From positions 42,681,601 through 42,745,600 of the forward strand of contig NC_092356.1 of NCBI RefSeq assembly GCF_963676685.1: 64,000 nucleotides of DNA, read 5' to 3'. The DNA comes from Mytilus edulis (Eukaryota; Mollusca; Bivalvia; Mytilida; Mytilidae). The position numbers were made by a program, and so were the translations under genes. Every line of letters begins with the position of its first letter. The first letter of the stretch is position 1. Below the pieces are notes generated by a model, which made no database searches, was not told the DNA's origin, and saw nothing but the letters and a program-made list of their open reading frames with translations. Below are positions 61,138 through 64,000 of this stretch, in pieces.

Positions 61138-61398
61138 TTATTGAAACTTTACACAAAATTGTTTTGGTAACATTCCACTTCAACATTTGTAGCTTTACCT
61201 AAATGACTGCTATTAATAACCTTTAACAAGACAGCTACTGCTTTACCGCACTTTCGCTATCAGCTTGAGATGGCAAGTAACTTGTGATAAAACTTGGACA
61301 CTGACAGCTATGTTCTTGGGGTATACGTTTTTTCAAAGGAATCTTGAAGTACCCATGATCGTTGCAAAATCGTTTCAAATAGTTCAGTTATATCTATA
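61138..61398 (-). other. Possible 3'-terminal exon of a minus-strand gene
   Basis: A pyrimidine tract and acceptor TTTTTTTATAG end near 61398, and AATAAA lies at 61143-61138 on the same strand. One frame from the acceptor gives DITELFETILQRSWVLQDSF and stops after 28 codons; another gives about 49 codons with RFCNDHGYFKIPLKKRIP. No upstream exon in matching phase was confirmed; 62110-62055 was considered and fails on phase. Confidence 0.2.
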
Positions 61399-61399
61399 A

Positions 61400-63030
61400 A
61401 AAAAACCCAGTTACAATTCACTGCTTTTGGAACACCAGTTCAGTAAAAGTATATTTATATTAAAACCACTGAGAATTTTTCTACTCTCAGGCAAAGAAAG
61501 CATGAACATAAATATGACTTGATTTTTTGATTATTTGTTTTCAATATTCTCGGAACTTGGAATTATGTCTGGTCATCAACCTGTTTAGATTTGAATGCCA
61601 CTGATTTATCATTTATAGACTAAACTCCCATCTGGCAAACTAAATTATAAGTCTGGTATCGTTGATTACTTTTACTGTGTTTTAAACTTTTTACCATCTG
61701 CATAACGCGGAATAAAACAGTTGAAAAAACATGTTTTCGAAGACTGTGATCTGTTTTATTGTTTATCAATGTGTTGACAGATTTTTGAATAAAAATCAGT
61801 AGAGCTCACAGGTTTGATTAATGATGTTAAAAGGTCAAATCTTATCTTGTTGTTTATTATTTTCACATAAAATGATATAAAAAGTATCAATTTAATTTCA
61901 AGATTCACGGCTAATGAGCTGTGACCAATGACTTTTACTTTTATCTCCATTATCTTGCAAGCCTTAATATCATACAATGTAATCAGTAGCAATTGATGGA
62001 ATTGAATTCCTTTAAAATGTATTAATAATATGTTTATAACTATTAGAAACCTTTATATTTTGTCTCTGTCTGGTGAACTGGTAATCTTCAGAATCAAATC
62101 CTGTAAGTAAATTAGCAGGCATTGTTTTCGATCCACAACCAGCGACCGAATTTTTTTTCTTCTTCAAATTTACCTTATGTATTTGTAATATATATTGAAA
62201 ACATGCACATATGAGTTAATATAGAGTATAGATGTATGCATTGGTATAATAATTGTTATAACATCATAATGATCATAAACTAGTTTTATACAACTTTAAG
62301 TAAGGCGTGCCATTTCCCCTAGTATAGATCTTTAGATGAATCAGTTTAAGTCGATTTTCCCTCAAACTGTTGCACATAAGGACACAAGATAAGATGTTAA
62401 ATGGTTTCACTATGACATAGAAAGGGTAAATTCTGTGTTTCGTATGTTAATGCATCTTCGACTTATGTTAAATCCCTGAGTATTCTTGAACAAAACAATT
62501 TGTATTCGTCATGCAGACAATCGTCATGAAGATGCACAAACATATTGTTACTAATCAATAATCAAGCGGCAGTCCCTCATCCTTCTTCGACCTTCACAGA
62601 AATAGAAATTTACCTTTCGATATTATTTCTTGTTTTCCCCCCTCTTGTATGGTTGTTTTTGAAAACTACCTTATTCATCTGGCTAACTTCATATATTTTT
62701 TAAATATAAGTTTTAACCTTTTGACCAAAAATGTAATATATGTTATCAAGTAACTCACTAATAGTGATGCATCATAATGGAAAATTTTCGATGAGAATTC
62801 TAATTCTTTGATATCAAATATTATTCAAAACAGACATGACAGAGGCGAAAGGTTTCAAACTCTTTTATATTTTGAATGTTTGAAATACTAAGGCTTTTCT
62901 TCCTCAGGAATAGATTACTCAGGTGTATTAGGCAAAACTTTTTGGAATTTTGGGTCCTCAATGCTCTTCAAATTGGTACTTTATTTGGATTTTTTTACAT
63001 TTTATTTCGAGCGTCTCTCGTGAGTCTTTT
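61400..63030. other. No recognised gene
   Basis: AT-rich sequence without a supported exon, RNA gene or defined repeat. Confidence 0.35.
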
Positions 63031-63032
63031 GT

Positions 63033-63625
63033 GGAAGAAACGCGCGTCTGGTGCAAATACATAATCCTGGTATCTATGATGAGTTTTTTGTATGTTATCA
63101 TGGTAGTGTTTTTAAAATTTATTTCAAATCCAACGACTAAATAAGAAGTGAAACCGTTACGCTTCTTATTAAAGCAGTCGCTGCATGGACTGATATCCGG
63201 GTGAAAGTAAGTATAATTTCAACCCACCATTTTTGCCTTTAAAAATGCTATGTACCAAGTCAGGAATATGGCCATTGTTATATTATAGTTCGTTTCCGTG
63301 TGTGTTACAAATCAACGTTGTGTTTCCGTTGTACCGTTTGTTTTCTCTTATTTTTGAGTGTGAATTCACATTACTAAAAGACGTGTCACGGTACTTATCT
63401 ATCCCAAATTCAAGTATTTGGTTTTGATGTTATATTTGTTATTCTCATAGGATTTTGTCTAATGCTTAGTACGTTTCTGTGTGTGTTACATTTTAATGTT
63501 GTGTCGTTGTTCTCCTCTTATATTTAATGCGTTTCCCTCAGTTTTAGTTTGTTACCCCGAGTATGTTTTTGTCTATCGATTTATTAATTTTTGAACAGCG
63601 GTATACTACTGTTGCCTTTATAATG
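63033..63625 (+). repeat. Interspersed repeat block (partner of 15500-15930)
   Basis: 63033-63090 has CGCGCGTCTGGTGCAAATAC and ATCCTGGTATCTATGATGAG, the inverted form of the 31340-31395 theme. 63215-63625 repeats 15500-15930 closely. The remainder to the window end shows no feature. Confidence 0.65.
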
Positions 63626-64000
63626 TCGTGTGTGGTTTATTTCATAATGATATGTGAAGCTGTTCTTTTTAATTGTATGTATATTCACGTACTACAATAG
63701 CTTATTAGAATTGCATCACAAAAACAAAATATAAAACTATGATTTTGCACCATGACGCCGTCCCTTATTTTGTCCTTTTTACTCATATAATGAACGCCTA
63801 AGCAATGACATGTTATCTAAAAAAAAATCTGATTTCACAAATATTAAACTTGGTATTCATTGTTTTATTCCGAAGTTTAAATGCTACAATTTTGTTTTCA
63901 AAATTCGGAGGCAGCAAGTTTTGTATGCACAAACTCTTCCATGACGATCCACTTACCATTTACCCTGTTGCATTGCATGGTTCATTTGTATTTGATTACA

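Noticed and set aside
62055..62110. Possible minus-strand exon (FDSEDYQFTRQRQNIK) joined to the 61398 exon
   Set aside because: The donor is weak and the joined frame stops at once (ATA TAA); the other frames contain internal stops.
1..64000. CRISPR array, bacterial operons or ribosomal RNA
   Set aside because: The window is eukaryotic, with spliced genes; the tandem arrays have no spacer structure and no rRNA text was seen.

Overview
The window is nuclear DNA from a bivalve mollusc, most likely a marine mussel of the Mytilus type. It is AT-rich. Genes are split by GT-AG introns with AATAAA signals. Several interspersed repeat families have the look of bivalve repeats: AGCTCAC and TATACGACCGC elements with Helentron-like ends, a Meta-domain-like tRNA SINE, and broken LINEs. 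The lineage is inferred from repeats and gene types, not from any search.

Layout. 1-7.4 kb: AGCTCAC-family elements around the last three coding exons (875-6109, +) of an unrecognised acidic protein, with a full-length U1 snRNA-like sequence (3798-3961) in an intron. 8-12 kb: repeats, including a long TATACGACCGC element. 13-17 kb: a hAT-type element with a perfect 8-bp target duplication, beside a locally duplicated segment. 16.9-20.4 kb (-): a three-exon gene for a small secreted six-cysteine peptide. 21.5-23 kb: a 41-bp minisatellite. 28-29.3 kb (-): an intronless Cys-loop receptor subunit of nicotinic type. 29.6-31.8 kb (-): a decayed LINE, then an orphan signal-peptide exon. 32-40 kb: satellites (103-bp and 120-bp units) and retroelement pieces. 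41.3-45.6 kb (+): a complete three-exon gene for a secreted PAN plus C-type lectin protein.

46.7-56 kb holds three tandem copies of a roughly 3-kb segment, each changed by later insertions: a SINE in copy B, and a 1046-bp element with palindrome-filled inverted ends plus a 0.7-kb MITE in copy C. 59.1-60.6 kb holds two divergent, damaged genes that look like a head-to-head pair of a conserved multi-copy family. The rest is mostly low-complexity or repeat-derived DNA.

There is no operon or evident pathway. Two of the intact genes (six-cysteine peptide, PAN-lectin) are secreted-protein genes of the kind that form large variable families in bivalves, and the receptor belongs to another such family.
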